Source: an uncultured Alphaproteobacteria bacterium
GTDB taxonomy: Bacteria; Pseudomonadota; Alphaproteobacteria; RF32; CAG-239
Direction of reading: 5' to 3'
NCBI GenBank assembly: GCA_910577095.1
Contig: CAJTLY010000009.1
Span: forward strand, 1-64,000
DNA: 64,000 nt
The position numbers were made by a program, and so were the translations under genes. The notes under the pieces were generated by a model, which did no database searches, was not told the DNA's origin, and was given only the letters and a program-made list of their open reading frames with translations. How positions within the stretch are numbered: the stretch's first letter is position 1; each line of letters begins with the position of its first letter. Shown piece by piece: positions 17,924 through 27,985 of the stretch.

Positions 17924-19744
17924 ATGGAGCTTAGAAATATAGCGATTATAGCTCACGTTGACCATGGCAAAACAACGTTGGTCGACGCCCTTTTAAAACA
18001 AAGCGGTACCTTCCGCGACAATCAGAAAATTCAGGAATGCGCAATGGACTCTAACGAGCTGGAAAGAGAACGCGGCATTACCATTTTGTCAAAATGCACT
18101 TCGGTCGACTGGAACGGCACCCGCATCAACATCGTCGATACTCCCGGCCACGCCGACTTCGGCGGCGAAGTCGAACGCATCCTCTCAATGGTCGACGGCG
18201 TCATCCTGCTGGTGGACAGTTCCGAAGGACCGATGCCGCAAACCAAATTCGTACTCGGCAAAGCGCTCAAAGTCGGCCTCAAACCGATTGTCGTCATCAA
18301 CAAAGCCGACAAACCCGACGCGCGGGTCGACGAAGTTCTCAACGAAATTTTTGATCTGTTCGTCAGTCTGGACGCTACCGACGAACAGCTGGACTTTCCG
18401 GTTCTGTACGCTTCGGGACGCAACGGTTGGGCGGTTAAAGATCTTGAACATGACGAAAAGAAAGATTTGCAGATTTTGTTTGAACTGATCCTTTCCCATG
18501 TTCCCGCACCGGTTTGTTACCCCGAACGTCCCTTTACAATGCTGGCAACCACGTTGGAAGCCGACAAATTTATCGGCCGCCTGTTGTCGGGCAAAATCCT
18601 TTGCGGCAGCGTCAAACCGGGAGACACCGTTAAAGCGCTGAACGGTCAGAACAACGAAATCGAACGTTTTCGCATTACCAAAATTTTGGCCTATCGCGGT
18701 CTGACCCGACAAAGTCTCGAAGAAGCCCATGCCGGCGACATCGTTGCCATTGCCGGCGCGGTTAAGGCTACCGTTGCCGATACCGTATGCGACTTCGGCG
18801 TCACCGAGGCTCTCGAAGCGCAACCGATCGACCCGCCGACGCTGGTGATGACCTTTTCGGTCAATGACTCGCCGCTGGCCGGCCGCGAAGGCGACAAAGT
18901 CACCTCGCGCATGATTGCCGAACGTCTGCAAAAAGAAGCCGAAGGCAACATCGCCCTCAAAATTTCCACTTCGGCCAACAACGACTCCTTTGAGGTTGCC
19001 GGCCGCGGCGAACTGCAATTGGGCGTTTTGATCGAAACCATGCGCCGTGAAGGCTTCGAACTCTCAATTTCCCGCCCGCGTGTGGTCTTTCACAAAGACG
19101 AAGACGGCAATATTCTGGAACCGGTTGACGAAGTTGTGGTTGACGTTGACGAAGAATTCTCGGGCACCGTGGTTGAAAAACTCGGTTCGCGCCGCGCCGA
19201 ACTGGTGGAAATGATTCCTTCCCAGGCCGGCGGCAAAGTACGCCTGATTTTCCATGCGCCCACCCGCGGCCTGATCGGTTACCATTCCGAGTTCTTAACC
19301 GATACCCACGGTACCGGGGTGATGAACCGCAGCTTTTACAGCTACGAACCGCACAAGGGCGAAATCGAAGGACGCCGCAACGGCGTGCTGATCTCAAGCG
19401 AAAACGGCACCGCCGTCGCTTACTCGTTGTGGAAACTCGAAGATCGCGGCCCGATGTTCATCGACCCCAACGTTCCGGTTTATGTCGGCATGATCATCGG
19501 CGAACACACCAAACCGAACGACTTGGAGATCAACCCCTGCCGTTCCAAACAGCTGACCAACATCCGCGCCGCCGGCAAAGACGAAGCGATCAGTCTGACC
19601 CCGCCGCGGCGTATCACGTTGGAAGAAGGCCTGTCGTATATTCAGGAAGACGAACTGCTTGAGGTAACGCCGAAAACAATCCGCCTGCGCAAACGGATTT
19701 TGGATCCGATCTTGCGTAAACGGTCCGGCGGCAAGGTCGCTTAG
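17924..19744 (+). CDS. typA: Ribosome-associated GTPase TypA/BipA
   Basis: A translational GTPase of the EF-G/LepA class involved in ribosome assembly and stress or low-temperature growth. G motifs: AHVDHGKTT, RGITI, DTPGHADFGGE and NKAD, followed by the beta-barrel, EF-G-like and BipA-specific C-terminal domains (LFHAPTRGLIGYHSEFLTDT). I start at ATG 17924 (606 residues), which fits the family N-terminus (MELRNIAIIAHVDHGK); ATG 17909 (611 residues) is the alternative. It is a single-gene unit with its own terminator. Confidence 0.95.
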   Translation: MELRNIAIIAHVDHGKTTLVDALLKQSGTFRDNQKIQECAMDSNELERERGITILSKCTSVDWNGTRINIVDTPGHADFGGEVERILSMVDGVILLVDSSEGPMPQTKFVLGKALKVGLKPIVVINKADKPDARVDEVLNEIFDLFVSLDATDEQLDFPVLYASGRNGWAVKDLEHDEKKDLQILFELILSHVPAPVCYPERPFTMLATTLEADKFIGRLLSGKILCGSVKPGDTVKALNGQNNEIERFRITKILAYRGLTRQSLEEAHAGDIVAIAGAVKATVADTVCDFGVTEALEAQPIDPPTLVMTFSVNDSPLAGREGDKVTSRMIAERLQKEAEGNIALKISTSANNDSFEVAGRGELQLGVLIETMRREGFELSISRPRVVFHKDEDGNILEPVDEVVVDVDEEFSGTVVEKLGSRRAELVEMIPSQAGGKVRLIFHAPTRGLIGYHSEFLTDTHGTGVMNRSFYSYEPHKGEIEGRRNGVLISSENGTAVAYSLWKLEDRGPMFIDPNVPVYVGMIIGEHTKPNDLEINPCRSKQLTNIRAAGKDEAISLTPPRRITLEEGLSYIQEDELLEVTPKTIRLRKRILDPILRKRSGGKVA

Positions 19745-19753
19745 CCCTTTTTA

Positions 19754-19786
19754 TAAGCAGCTTGAAATTTCGGCTGCTTATATTTT
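19754..19786 (+). terminator. Weak terminator of typA
   Basis: TAAGCAGC/GCTGCTTA 8-bp stem with an 11-base loop, followed by TATTTT. Confidence 0.6.
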
Positions 19787-19855
19787 GCAAAAATTCTTGC
19801 ACCGGGTTTTGAATTAGCGTATGAAGAGTATATATTAATTGCAACCGAGATAACA

Positions 19856-20569
19856 ATGCGTAATACAAATCGAAAAAACAACCAGCTGCGCAATATTGAG
19901 CTGATTCCCGACTATAATCCTTACGCCGAAGGCTCTTGTCTGGTTAAATTCGGCAACACTCACGTGGTATGTACCGCCAGCGTGGAAGAAAAAGTGCCGA
20001 ACTGGCTGAAAGGACAAAACAAGGGCTGGATCACGGCCGAATACGGAATGCTGCCGCGAGCCAACCGGATACGCGTACCGCGCGAGCTGAAATCACCGTC
20101 GGGACGCACTCAGGAAATTCAACGGTTGATCGGGCGGTCGCTCCGAGCGGTGGTTGACTTGGGCAAAATGAAAGATCTTTCAATTTGTATCGACTGTGAC
20201 GTTATTCAGGCTGACGGAGGCACCCGCACCGCATCCATCACCGGCGGATTTGTAGCCCTGTATCTCGCAATCGAAAAACTGATTGCCCGCAAAAAACTGG
20301 ATACAAATCCGATTCGCGAGTTTGTGGCCGCCGTTTCCTGTGACATCCACCAGGGAGAAAAAATTATTGACGTAGATTATGAAGAAGATTCCCATGCTCA
20401 GGTTGACATGAACTTTGTTCTGACCGAGAGCGGAAAAATCGTTGAAATTCAGGGAACCGCCGAAGAATCTCCGTTTGCGGAAGAAGATTTCGGCGAACTG
20501 ATGAATCTTGCCAAAGACGGTATCCGGCAATTGATTGCCCAACAAAAGAAAGTTTTAGGAGTGAAGTAA
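19856..20569 (+). CDS. rph: Ribonuclease PH
   Basis: A 237-residue phosphate-dependent 3' exonuclease that trims tRNA 3' ends. It shows family segments in order: VKFGNTHVVCTASVEE, WITAEYGMLPRAN, SGRTQEIQRLIGRSLRAVVD (phosphate-binding arginines), DCDVIQADGGTRTASITGG and VDLNYxEDS-like DVDYEEDSHAQVDMN. It begins with an ATG at 19856 and ends directly against rdgB (stop 20567-20569, rdgB ATG 20570), a conserved pair. Confidence 0.96.
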   Translation: MRNTNRKNNQLRNIELIPDYNPYAEGSCLVKFGNTHVVCTASVEEKVPNWLKGQNKGWITAEYGMLPRANRIRVPRELKSPSGRTQEIQRLIGRSLRAVVDLGKMKDLSICIDCDVIQADGGTRTASITGGFVALYLAIEKLIARKKLDTNPIREFVAAVSCDIHQGEKIIDVDYEEDSHAQVDMNFVLTESGKIVEIQGTAEESPFAEEDFGELMNLAKDGIRQLIAQQKKVLGVK

Positions 20570-21154
20570 ATGAAAATAACCAAATTGGTCGTTGCCAGCC
20601 ATAACGACGGCAAAGTCGCAGAAATAAAAACCCTGCTCGCCCCGCTGCATATAGAAGTACAATCCGCCAAAGAACTGCGTCTCGGAGACGTTGAAGAAAC
20701 CGGAAAAACTTTTGAAGAAAACGCCAAACTCAAAGCCAACGCCCTCAGCCTGATGTGCGGTCTGCCCTGCCTCGCCGACGATTCCGGCCTTTGCATCGAT
20801 GCTTTGGACGGACGTCCGGGCGTTTATTCCGCCCGCTATGCTCCCAACCGTGATTTCAACGAAGGCATGAAAATGCTGCTCAAAGAGATGGACGAAGCGG
20901 AAAAGAAAACCCGAAAGGCTCACTTTGCCTGCTATATGGCTCTGGCCTGTCCTAACGAAAAAGTCAAGGTTTTCGAAGGGCGCGTTGACGGCGAAATTTC
21001 CGAACAGCCCCGCGGCGATAAAGGCTTCGGCTACGATCCGATTTTCATTCCCGAAGGTTATGACAAAACTTTTGCCGAACTCGGCGATGACGTCAAAAAT
21101 CAGATTTCTCACCGCCGTCGCGCACTCGAAAAATTTATTAAGGAATTCAAATAA
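20570..21154 (+). CDS. rdgB: dITP/XTP pyrophosphatase (RdgB/HAM1)
   Basis: A 194-residue nucleotide-pool sanitiser that hydrolyses ITP, dITP and XTP to monophosphates. Diagnostic segments: SHNDGKVAEI at the N-terminus, ETGKTFEENAKLKA, ADDSGLCIDAL (catalytic Asp), RPGVYSARYA, GFGYDPIFIP and SHRRRAL. No gap separates it from rph, so translation is coupled. Confidence 0.96.
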   Translation: MKITKLVVASHNDGKVAEIKTLLAPLHIEVQSAKELRLGDVEETGKTFEENAKLKANALSLMCGLPCLADDSGLCIDALDGRPGVYSARYAPNRDFNEGMKMLLKEMDEAEKKTRKAHFACYMALACPNEKVKVFEGRVDGEISEQPRGDKGFGYDPIFIPEGYDKTFAELGDDVKNQISHRRRALEKFIKEFK

Positions 21155-21168
21155 CCTGGATTGACGAT

Positions 21169-24042
21169 TTGGCACCAAACATTTGCAATATTCCCGCCAG
21201 TTGCTCCCCGGTTGACACTCTGGCACGGGAACTGTCCTCCGCCGACGGCCGGTTTCAATTGGCCGATATGCTGGTTTTGCTGCCAAACCGCCGCGCCTGC
21301 GGGGAATTGCGCGATGCCTTTGTCCGCCTCAACGGCATGAATCCGACGATTCTGCCGCGGATTATGCCGTTGACGGATCCCGACGAAGATGAAATGTTTT
21401 TTGCCGAAACAGCTGCCGGTGCCGCCATGCTTCCGCCGGCGATATCTCCGACCGAACGCGCCCTGTTGTTTATACGTCTGATCGCGGCCCGCCCGCGTGA
21501 TTTCGGCAACGGCGAATCTTCTTTGGCTCAGGCGGCCTATCTCGCGACTGAGTTGGGACAATTGCTCGATACCGTCGAAAACGAAGAACTTTCTTTTGAC
21601 GTTCTGTCCGCGTTGGTGCCGGAAGAATACGCCGCCCACTGGCAAAAAACCCTCGATTTTTTGACCATCATCACCGAACATTTTCCCCAAATCCTCGCCG
21701 AACGCGGCTATGTCGACACCGCCGAACGCCGGATAAAACTGCTGAAAATGCAAAATGCCGCCTGGCAAAACCGTCGCACCAACGGCAAAATAATCATTGC
21801 CGGCATTCCCGGCGGCACACCTATTGTGCGTCAGTTGATAAAAACCGTGAGCGAGCTTGACAACGGAACGGTTTATCTGAACGGTCTCGACCGTTGGTTG
21901 GATGATGATGCCTGGCAGCAGATCGACGAGACCCACCCTCAGTTTGAAACCAAGCGGCTGCTCGACGATTTGGGTTTGCAACGTCATCAGATCCCCGATT
22001 TGCTTTCGCCGGACAACCCCGAACGCGAAAAACTGGTTTCGGAAATCATGCGTCCCGCTGCCGCCAGCGACCGTTGGCGCGAACTGGACAGCCGGCCCTT
22101 TGCACCCGAAGCAATAAACGGTATTCATCTGATCAGCTGCCGCGAGCTGCACGAAGAAGCGTTGGCTGTTGCCGCCGTTATGCGCCACACTTTGGAAACA
22201 CCGGAAAAAACCGCCGCTCTTGTCACCACCGACCGCAATTTGGCGCGCCGGGTTGCCAACGAACTGAAACGCTGGGACATTACGGTCGACGATTCTGCCG
22301 GACGACCGTTGTCGCAAACCCCGGCCGGCATCTTTCTCCGCCTGACTGCAGAAGCCTGCAACGACGAATCCGATAACATTGCTCTGCTCGGACTGCTTAA
22401 ACATCCGTTGGCGGCCTGCGGGCAAAAAACCGTTGTTACCCGCAATCTTGTTCGCGCTTACGAAAAAAACGTGCTTCGGGGCCGACACCCGAATCCCGAC
22501 TTGGAAAAATTTATTTTGCGGCAAAAAGAAACCTTACGCCCGTTATTTGAGCTCTGTTGCCAACCGCAGGCCGATTTCCGGGCGCTGATTACCGCACATC
22601 TCCATGCCGCCGAACAACTGGCGGCCGACGATCAATTGCCGGGCGCTGAACGGCTGTGGCAGGGCGATGACGGTGAAGCTGCCTCCGCCTTGTTTTCCGA
22701 CCTGCTGGAAAACGTCGGCACCCTCCCTTCCGTTCCCGGTTCGCAATACGGCAAATTTATCGAAGCGCTGATGGCCGCCCGCACGGTACGTCCGAAATAC
22801 GGAACCCATCCGCGCCTGAAAATACTCGGTCCGATCGAAGCCCGCCTGACCGGCTTTGACACCGTTATCATCGGCAGCGTCAACGAAGGAACCATGCCGA
22901 CCGCCGCGCCGGCCGGTGCATGGCTGTCCCGACCGATGAAAAAAAGTTTCGGATTTCCGCTGCCGGAAAGAAACATCGGTGTTCAGGCACGCGATTTTGC
23001 CCACCTGCTGACTCAAAAAGAAGTATACGTCAGCCGCGCCGAACGGGTCGAAGGCACGCCGACCGTAAAATCGCGCTGGTGGATGCGCATGGAAACCGTT
23101 CTTAATGCCGGGGGAATCGAAATCGGGCAGCTTTACAATTTTGTTTACCCGCAAACCGCCGCCTTTCTGGATCAGCCGCGTTTCTACAAACCGATTGCCG
23201 CACCGGCGCCCAAACCGCCGTTGTCGGCGCGCCCGCGCGAACTATGGGCCGGTGCGATCGAAAATCTGATGCGTGATCCCTACATTGTTTTTGCCAAATA
23301 TATCCTCAAACTGGAACCGCTTGACGATATCAACCGGCAACCGGGAATCGTTGATTTCGGCATTATCGTTCATGCGGTGCTGGAAAGGTTTAACCGTCAC
23401 TGTCCCGGTCCGCTGCCGGCCGATGCCAAGGAGATCTTGCGTCAATTTGCCGCCGAAGAATTCCGTAATTGCGGAATTTCCGCACAGACTCTGGCTTTTT
23501 GGCAACCGGCCGTCGACAAGATGATTGCCTGGATTTTGCAACACGAAAACGGTTATCGCGAAACGGTTGCCAAAATATGCAGCGAAATCAGCGGCCGTTA
23601 CAGCTTTGAAGCACCCGGCGGCACGTTTACCGTCGGTGCCAAAGCCGACCGTATTGACATCACCGCCGACGGCAGGCTCAACATTATTGACTATAAAACC
23701 GGCCGCGCCCGCACCAAAAAAGAAATTGCCGCCGGTTATGCCCCTCAACTGCCGATTGAGGCTTTGATCGCACAAAACGGCGGCTTCCCCGGACTGGCAG
23801 CGGCCCCGGTTGCTTCGCTGCGTTATTGGCGGCTGGGCCGGGAAGAGATCTGCGTTGACGAAAAAATTGATCAGATTCTCGAACATAATCTTGCCAACAT
23901 CAAAACCTTGATTGCTGTTTTCGATAATCCGGACAAACCTTACATCACCCAGCCGAATCCGAAATATGCGCCGGCTTATTCGGATTATGAGCATCTGTCG
24001 CGCCTGAAAGAATGGGGAGTTACCGACCGCAATGAAGAATAA
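21169..24042 (+). CDS. addB: Double-strand break repair protein AddB (alphaproteobacterial type)
   Basis: This 957-residue protein is the second subunit of the AddAB helicase-nuclease, which processes DNA ends for RecA. The N-terminus matches alphaproteobacterial AddB (LLPNRRACGELRDAF, LPRIMPL, DEDEMFF). The C-terminus is a RecB-type nuclease: IVHAVLERF, KADRIDI, IIDYKTG and a Q/E-containing helix. The start is TTG 21169, with CCTGGA 8 bases upstream; it is the only in-frame start that keeps the conserved N-terminus. It overlaps addA by 11 bases. Confidence 0.93.
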   Translation: MAPNICNIPASCSPVDTLARELSSADGRFQLADMLVLLPNRRACGELRDAFVRLNGMNPTILPRIMPLTDPDEDEMFFAETAAGAAMLPPAISPTERALLFIRLIAARPRDFGNGESSLAQAAYLATELGQLLDTVENEELSFDVLSALVPEEYAAHWQKTLDFLTIITEHFPQILAERGYVDTAERRIKLLKMQNAAWQNRRTNGKIIIAGIPGGTPIVRQLIKTVSELDNGTVYLNGLDRWLDDDAWQQIDETHPQFETKRLLDDLGLQRHQIPDLLSPDNPEREKLVSEIMRPAAASDRWRELDSRPFAPEAINGIHLISCRELHEEALAVAAVMRHTLETPEKTAALVTTDRNLARRVANELKRWDITVDDSAGRPLSQTPAGIFLRLTAEACNDESDNIALLGLLKHPLAACGQKTVVTRNLVRAYEKNVLRGRHPNPDLEKFILRQKETLRPLFELCCQPQADFRALITAHLHAAEQLAADDQLPGAERLWQGDDGEAASALFSDLLENVGTLPSVPGSQYGKFIEALMAARTVRPKYGTHPRLKILGPIEARLTGFDTVIIGSVNEGTMPTAAPAGAWLSRPMKKSFGFPLPERNIGVQARDFAHLLTQKEVYVSRAERVEGTPTVKSRWWMRMETVLNAGGIEIGQLYNFVYPQTAAFLDQPRFYKPIAAPAPKPPLSARPRELWAGAIENLMRDPYIVFAKYILKLEPLDDINRQPGIVDFGIIVHAVLERFNRHCPGPLPADAKEILRQFAAEEFRNCGISAQTLAFWQPAVDKMIAWILQHENGYRETVAKICSEISGRYSFEAPGGTFTVGAKADRIDITADGRLNIIDYKTGRARTKKEIAAGYAPQLPIEALIAQNGGFPGLAAAPVASLRYWRLGREEICVDEKIDQILEHNLANIKTLIAVFDNPDKPYITQPNPKYAPAYSDYEHLSRLKEWGVTDRNEE

Positions 24043-27000
24043 TGATGACCTTATTGCCCGCGAACGTGCCGAACTCGGCCGCCGCGCCACCGCTCAGCAG
24101 CAAAAAGCCGCCGATCCGGCTCATTCGGTTTGGGTTAATGCTTCGGCCGGAACCGGCAAAACCAAAGTCCTGTCCGATCGGGTTTTGCGGCTGTTGCTTT
24201 CGGGTGTCAGTGCCGCCAAACTGTTGTGCCTCACCTATACCAAGGCCGCCGCGGTGGAAATGAACACCCGCGTTTCGCAAAAGCTCAGTCGCTGGGCTGT
24301 TGCCGATGACGGCAGTCTTGAAAAAGAACTGGCTAAACTTTACGGTATGCTGCCGCAAGACCCAAAACGGCTTAATGAACTGAAAGCCCGGGCAAGACGT
24401 TTGTTTGCGGTTTTGCTCGACACCCCGGGCGGTATAAAAATTCAAACCATCCACAGCTTTTGTCAGGAAATTCTGAAACGTTTTCCGCTCGAAGCCGGTG
24501 TTTCGCCTCATTTCGAAGTTATGGACGATCGCAGCGCCAAAGAGGCGGTCGAAGAAATCAAAAATCGCCTCATTGAAGAAATCCGCAATCATCCCGACAG
24601 CCGGGCCGCCCAAGCCATGAGCTTTCTCACCGCCAACATCAGCGAACTGAAATTTCCCGACATTATCAATGCCATCGTTAACGAACGCGGCAAAATCGGT
24701 CGTTTGCTTGAACGTTACCAAACCGTTGACGGATTGCTGACCGCCCAAGCCGCCAAGTTGGGAATTGCACCCGAACAAACAATTGAACGGTTGTGCCGAG
24801 ATTTTTTTGAAGCAATGCCGCGGCAACGGTTACAAATTCTGCTTGAAGCCTGGCTCAACAGCGGCAGCCGGCTGACCGCCCGCGCCGCCCGGCTGACCGC
24901 GGTACTGCAAAATCCGCAGCCGCAAAGTTACCAAACTTACATCGACGCCTTTTTGAGCGACGGTGAACCGTACAAAACGATTGCCGCCAAAGCGCAACTG
25001 GATAAAAATCCGCAACTGGCGGAAATTTATGCCGACGAAATCGCCCGTATTCTCGAATTCAGTCAACATCTAAAAGCCTTGCGGGTTTTTCTTTCGACCA
25101 AAGCGGTCGTCAGTTTGGCCGACGAACTGATTAAAGGCTACAATGCCTATAAACAGGCGCGAGCCCTGATGGACTATAACGACATGATTCTGTTGACGCG
25201 CCGCCTGCTCGAAAACCGTGAGGCCGCCCGTTGGGTTCTTTACAAATTGGACGGCGGCATTGACAATATTCTGATTGACGAAGCGCAGGACACTTCACCC
25301 GATCAATGGCAAATCATCCGCGCCGTCAGCGACGAATTTTTTACTTCCGAAGACAGCCGCCGCACCATTTTTGCCGTCGGCGACCGCAAGCAGTCGATTT
25401 ACAGTTTTCAGGGCGCCGATCCCGACAAATTTGATGAAATGCGGACTTATTTCGCCGCCAAAACCAAAAATTTCAGCCAAGTCAACCTCGAAGTTTCGTT
25501 TCGTTCCACCCCGGCCGTTCTCGACACGGTCAACCAACTGTTCAATGACCGTCAAATTTGCCGCGGTGTCGCTTCGGAGGGCGAAAACGTCACCCATATT
25601 CCTTTTCGCCGCGGCGAAGGCGGAAGCGTTGAATTTTGGGAACTGATTGAACCCGAAGCCGGTGAAAACGGTGATGAATGGCAACCGCCGGTCGAACATC
25701 AAAATGCACCGACCACCAGTTCGCGAATGGCCCGTCAGATTGCCCTCAAAATCCACGCCATGGTCAGCAACGGCGAACGGCTGGATTCGCAAAACCGTCC
25801 GCTTCGCTACGGCGATTTCCTGATTTTGGTCCGCAGCCGCGACGCTTTTTGCGAAGAACTGATCCGCGAATGCAAAAAAGCCGGCGTCGGCGTTGCCGGA
25901 ATTGACCGTATCCGCCTGTTGGATCAGATTGCCGTCCAAGATCTGGTCAGTTTGGGAAAATTCCTGTTGTTGCCCGAAGACGACCTCAGTCTGGCCGAAG
26001 TCCTCAAATCACCTTTGTTCGGTTTGGACGACGACGATTTATTTAAGCTTTGTTACCGCCGCAACGGCAGCGTCTGGGAAAGGCTTGAACAGTGTTCACA
26101 ATATCGTGACGTTTTCGAAACATTAAAGCGATTGTTGAATATGGCCGACTATGTGCGGCCGTTTGAACTCTACTCGCATGTACTGGGTCCGCTGGGGGGA
26201 CGGCGCAAATTTGCCGAACGGATGGGAAACGAAGCCGAAGACGGTCTGAACGAATTTCTTAATTTGGCTCTCAACTTTGAACAGACACATGTCGCTTCTT
26301 TGCAAAAGTTTATCGACTGGGTGGTCAGCGACGACGTCGAAGTCAAACGCGAAACCGAGTCCGGATGCGGTGACCTGGTTCGTTTGATGACGGTTCACGG
26401 TTCCAAAGGCCTGCAGGCCCCGATCGTTGTTTTGCCTGACACCGCGCGGACTCCTGTATGCCGTCGCGAAGCCGAAATCTTGTGGGATGACGACGGATTG
26501 TTTCTCTATCCCGCGTCCGCGGCCGATTACGAAACCGTATGCAATCGTCTTAAAGAAAAGCAAAAACAAAAAGTAAGCGAAGAATACCGGCGCCTGATGT
26601 ATGTGGCGGTTACCCGTGCCGAAGACCGCATGATCGTATGCGGTTATCGCAAAACCCGTCAACCGGCGGAAGAGTGCTGGTACAATCTATTCAAAAACCG
26701 TTTTGAACAAATCTCGGTGCCGGACCGACAGGAACACGCACGGCGTTACGTTTCTCCCCAACTGTTCGACCCCGAACCCAAAGAGCAAGCAAAACCCGTG
26801 AACGGTGTTTTTAAACCTCAAGCGTGGATGGAAACGCCGGCAGTGACGGAAGGTCCGCTGGCACGACCGTTGACCCCTTCCCGCCCCGAAGAAGAAGAAC
26901 CGGCCGTCATATCGCCGCTCAGCCACGACTGGCATCCTCACTTGTTTAAACGCGGTCTGCTGATACACCGGCTTCTTCAGTTTCTGCCGCAAATCGAACC

Positions 27001-27406
27001 GTCTGCGCGCCCCCGCACCGCCGAATCCTTTATTCGTCGCAATGCGCCGGAAATGCCTGCTTTTGAGGCCGATAAAATTATTGTCGAAATTATGTCGCTG
27101 CTGGAAAATCCGCAATTCGGCAGCGTCTTCGGCCCCGATTCCAAAGCGGAAGTTCCGATAATGGGACAAATCGGCGGACAAATCGTTTCCGGACAAATCG
27201 ATCGTCTGATTATCGAACCGGAACGGGTGGTGATTGTTGACTTTAAAACCAACCGTCCCGCCGCGGCAACCGTTGAGGCGGTCCCGCCGCTTTATCGCCG
27301 CCAGTTATCCGCTTATCGTCGGCTGTTGCAAAAAATCTATCCCGACAAAAAAGTTATCTCTCTGATTTTGTGGACAAACACGGCAACTTTGATGCAAATA
27401 GAATAA
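24032..27406 (+). CDS. addA: Double-strand break repair helicase AddA
   Basis: This 1124-residue UvrD/RecB-like superfamily 1 helicase with a C-terminal nuclease drives ATP-dependent unwinding in AddAB. Motifs: Walker A NASAGTGKTKVL (about 37-48), LTYTKAAAVEM (Ia), IDEAQDTSPDQW (II), GDRKQSIYSFQGAD (III), VSFRSTP (IV), MTVHGSKGLQAPIVV (V) and YVAVTRAEDRM (VI). The nuclease Asp-Lys pair VDFKTNRP is at about residue 1071. It overlaps addB by 11 bases, so the subunits are coupled. Confidence 0.96.
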   Translation: MKNNDDLIARERAELGRRATAQQQKAADPAHSVWVNASAGTGKTKVLSDRVLRLLLSGVSAAKLLCLTYTKAAAVEMNTRVSQKLSRWAVADDGSLEKELAKLYGMLPQDPKRLNELKARARRLFAVLLDTPGGIKIQTIHSFCQEILKRFPLEAGVSPHFEVMDDRSAKEAVEEIKNRLIEEIRNHPDSRAAQAMSFLTANISELKFPDIINAIVNERGKIGRLLERYQTVDGLLTAQAAKLGIAPEQTIERLCRDFFEAMPRQRLQILLEAWLNSGSRLTARAARLTAVLQNPQPQSYQTYIDAFLSDGEPYKTIAAKAQLDKNPQLAEIYADEIARILEFSQHLKALRVFLSTKAVVSLADELIKGYNAYKQARALMDYNDMILLTRRLLENREAARWVLYKLDGGIDNILIDEAQDTSPDQWQIIRAVSDEFFTSEDSRRTIFAVGDRKQSIYSFQGADPDKFDEMRTYFAAKTKNFSQVNLEVSFRSTPAVLDTVNQLFNDRQICRGVASEGENVTHIPFRRGEGGSVEFWELIEPEAGENGDEWQPPVEHQNAPTTSSRMARQIALKIHAMVSNGERLDSQNRPLRYGDFLILVRSRDAFCEELIRECKKAGVGVAGIDRIRLLDQIAVQDLVSLGKFLLLPEDDLSLAEVLKSPLFGLDDDDLFKLCYRRNGSVWERLEQCSQYRDVFETLKRLLNMADYVRPFELYSHVLGPLGGRRKFAERMGNEAEDGLNEFLNLALNFEQTHVASLQKFIDWVVSDDVEVKRETESGCGDLVRLMTVHGSKGLQAPIVVLPDTARTPVCRREAEILWDDDGLFLYPASAADYETVCNRLKEKQKQKVSEEYRRLMYVAVTRAEDRMIVCGYRKTRQPAEECWYNLFKNRFEQISVPDRQEHARRYVSPQLFDPEPKEQAKPVNGVFKPQAWMETPAVTEGPLARPLTPSRPEEEEPAVISPLSHDWHPHLFKRGLLIHRLLQFLPQIEPSARPRTAESFIRRNAPEMPAFEADKIIVEIMSLLENPQFGSVFGPDSKAEVPIMGQIGGQIVSGQIDRLIIEPERVVIVDFKTNRPAAATVEAVPPLYRRQLSAYRRLLQKIYPDKKVISLILWTNTATLMQIE

Positions 27407-27425
27407 ACGATTTTAAATTTAGGGG

Positions 27426-27453
27426 TTGTTTTTATATCATAAACCTTTAATAT
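27426..27453 (+). promoter_or_regulatory. Predicted promoter of trxA
   Basis: TTGTTT, 16-bp spacer, TAATAT, 55 bases before the trxA start codon. Confidence 0.4.
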
Positions 27454-27508
27454 TGAATTCAGAATTCCTATATATAACGGCAATGTCATATCAGAGAAAG
27501 GAAAAAAC

Positions 27509-27823
27509 ATGTTATCAATCAATGATTCTCAGTTCGAGAGCGAAGTATTAAACAGCAAAGGCCTGGTATTGGTCGATTTTTGGGCGGAATGGTGCGGTCC
27601 CTGCCGCCAGCTCGGACCGATCTTGGAAGAAGTCGGCAAAAGTATGGGTGACAAAGTCAAAATCGTCAAAATGAATGTCGATGATGCCCCCGATACGGCT
27701 GCCCATTACGGAATCCGCAGTATTCCGACCATGTTTCTGTTCAAAGACGGCAAACAAATCGACACCAAAATCGGTTTAAATCCGCAATCGGCTATTGTTT
27801 CGTGGATCGAAGCCAACCAGTAA
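27509..27823 (+). CDS. trxA: Thioredoxin
   Basis: A 104-residue thioredoxin, a general thiol-disulfide reductant. It has the invariant active site WAEWCGPC (redox Cys at about 31 and 34), the buried Asp of LVDFWAEW and the cis-Pro loop SIPTMFLFKDG. GAAAGGAA precedes the ATG. It is a single-gene unit. It could be reduced by the FTR-like protein at 52942 rather than only by NADPH-thioredoxin reductase, which is not in this window. Confidence 0.97.
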   Translation: MLSINDSQFESEVLNSKGLVLVDFWAEWCGPCRQLGPILEEVGKSMGDKVKIVKMNVDDAPDTAAHYGIRSIPTMFLFKDGKQIDTKIGLNPQSAIVSWIEANQ

Positions 27824-27844
27824 AATCTCATTTTTTTTTGCAAG

Positions 27845-27867
27845 CCCCGGATTTTCCGGGGTTTTTT
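27845..27867 (+). terminator. Terminator of trxA
   Basis: CCCCGG/CCGGGG with a 5-base loop and six Ts. Confidence 0.85.
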
Positions 27868-27985
27868 ATTGCTTTCATTCCCTGTTTCCATACCTCCGAA
27901 AAATGACGACAACACACAGGCAAGTTTTTTATTGCCAATTTGACAATATGTTTTAATATTACCAAAAAAATAACGGATAAAGACT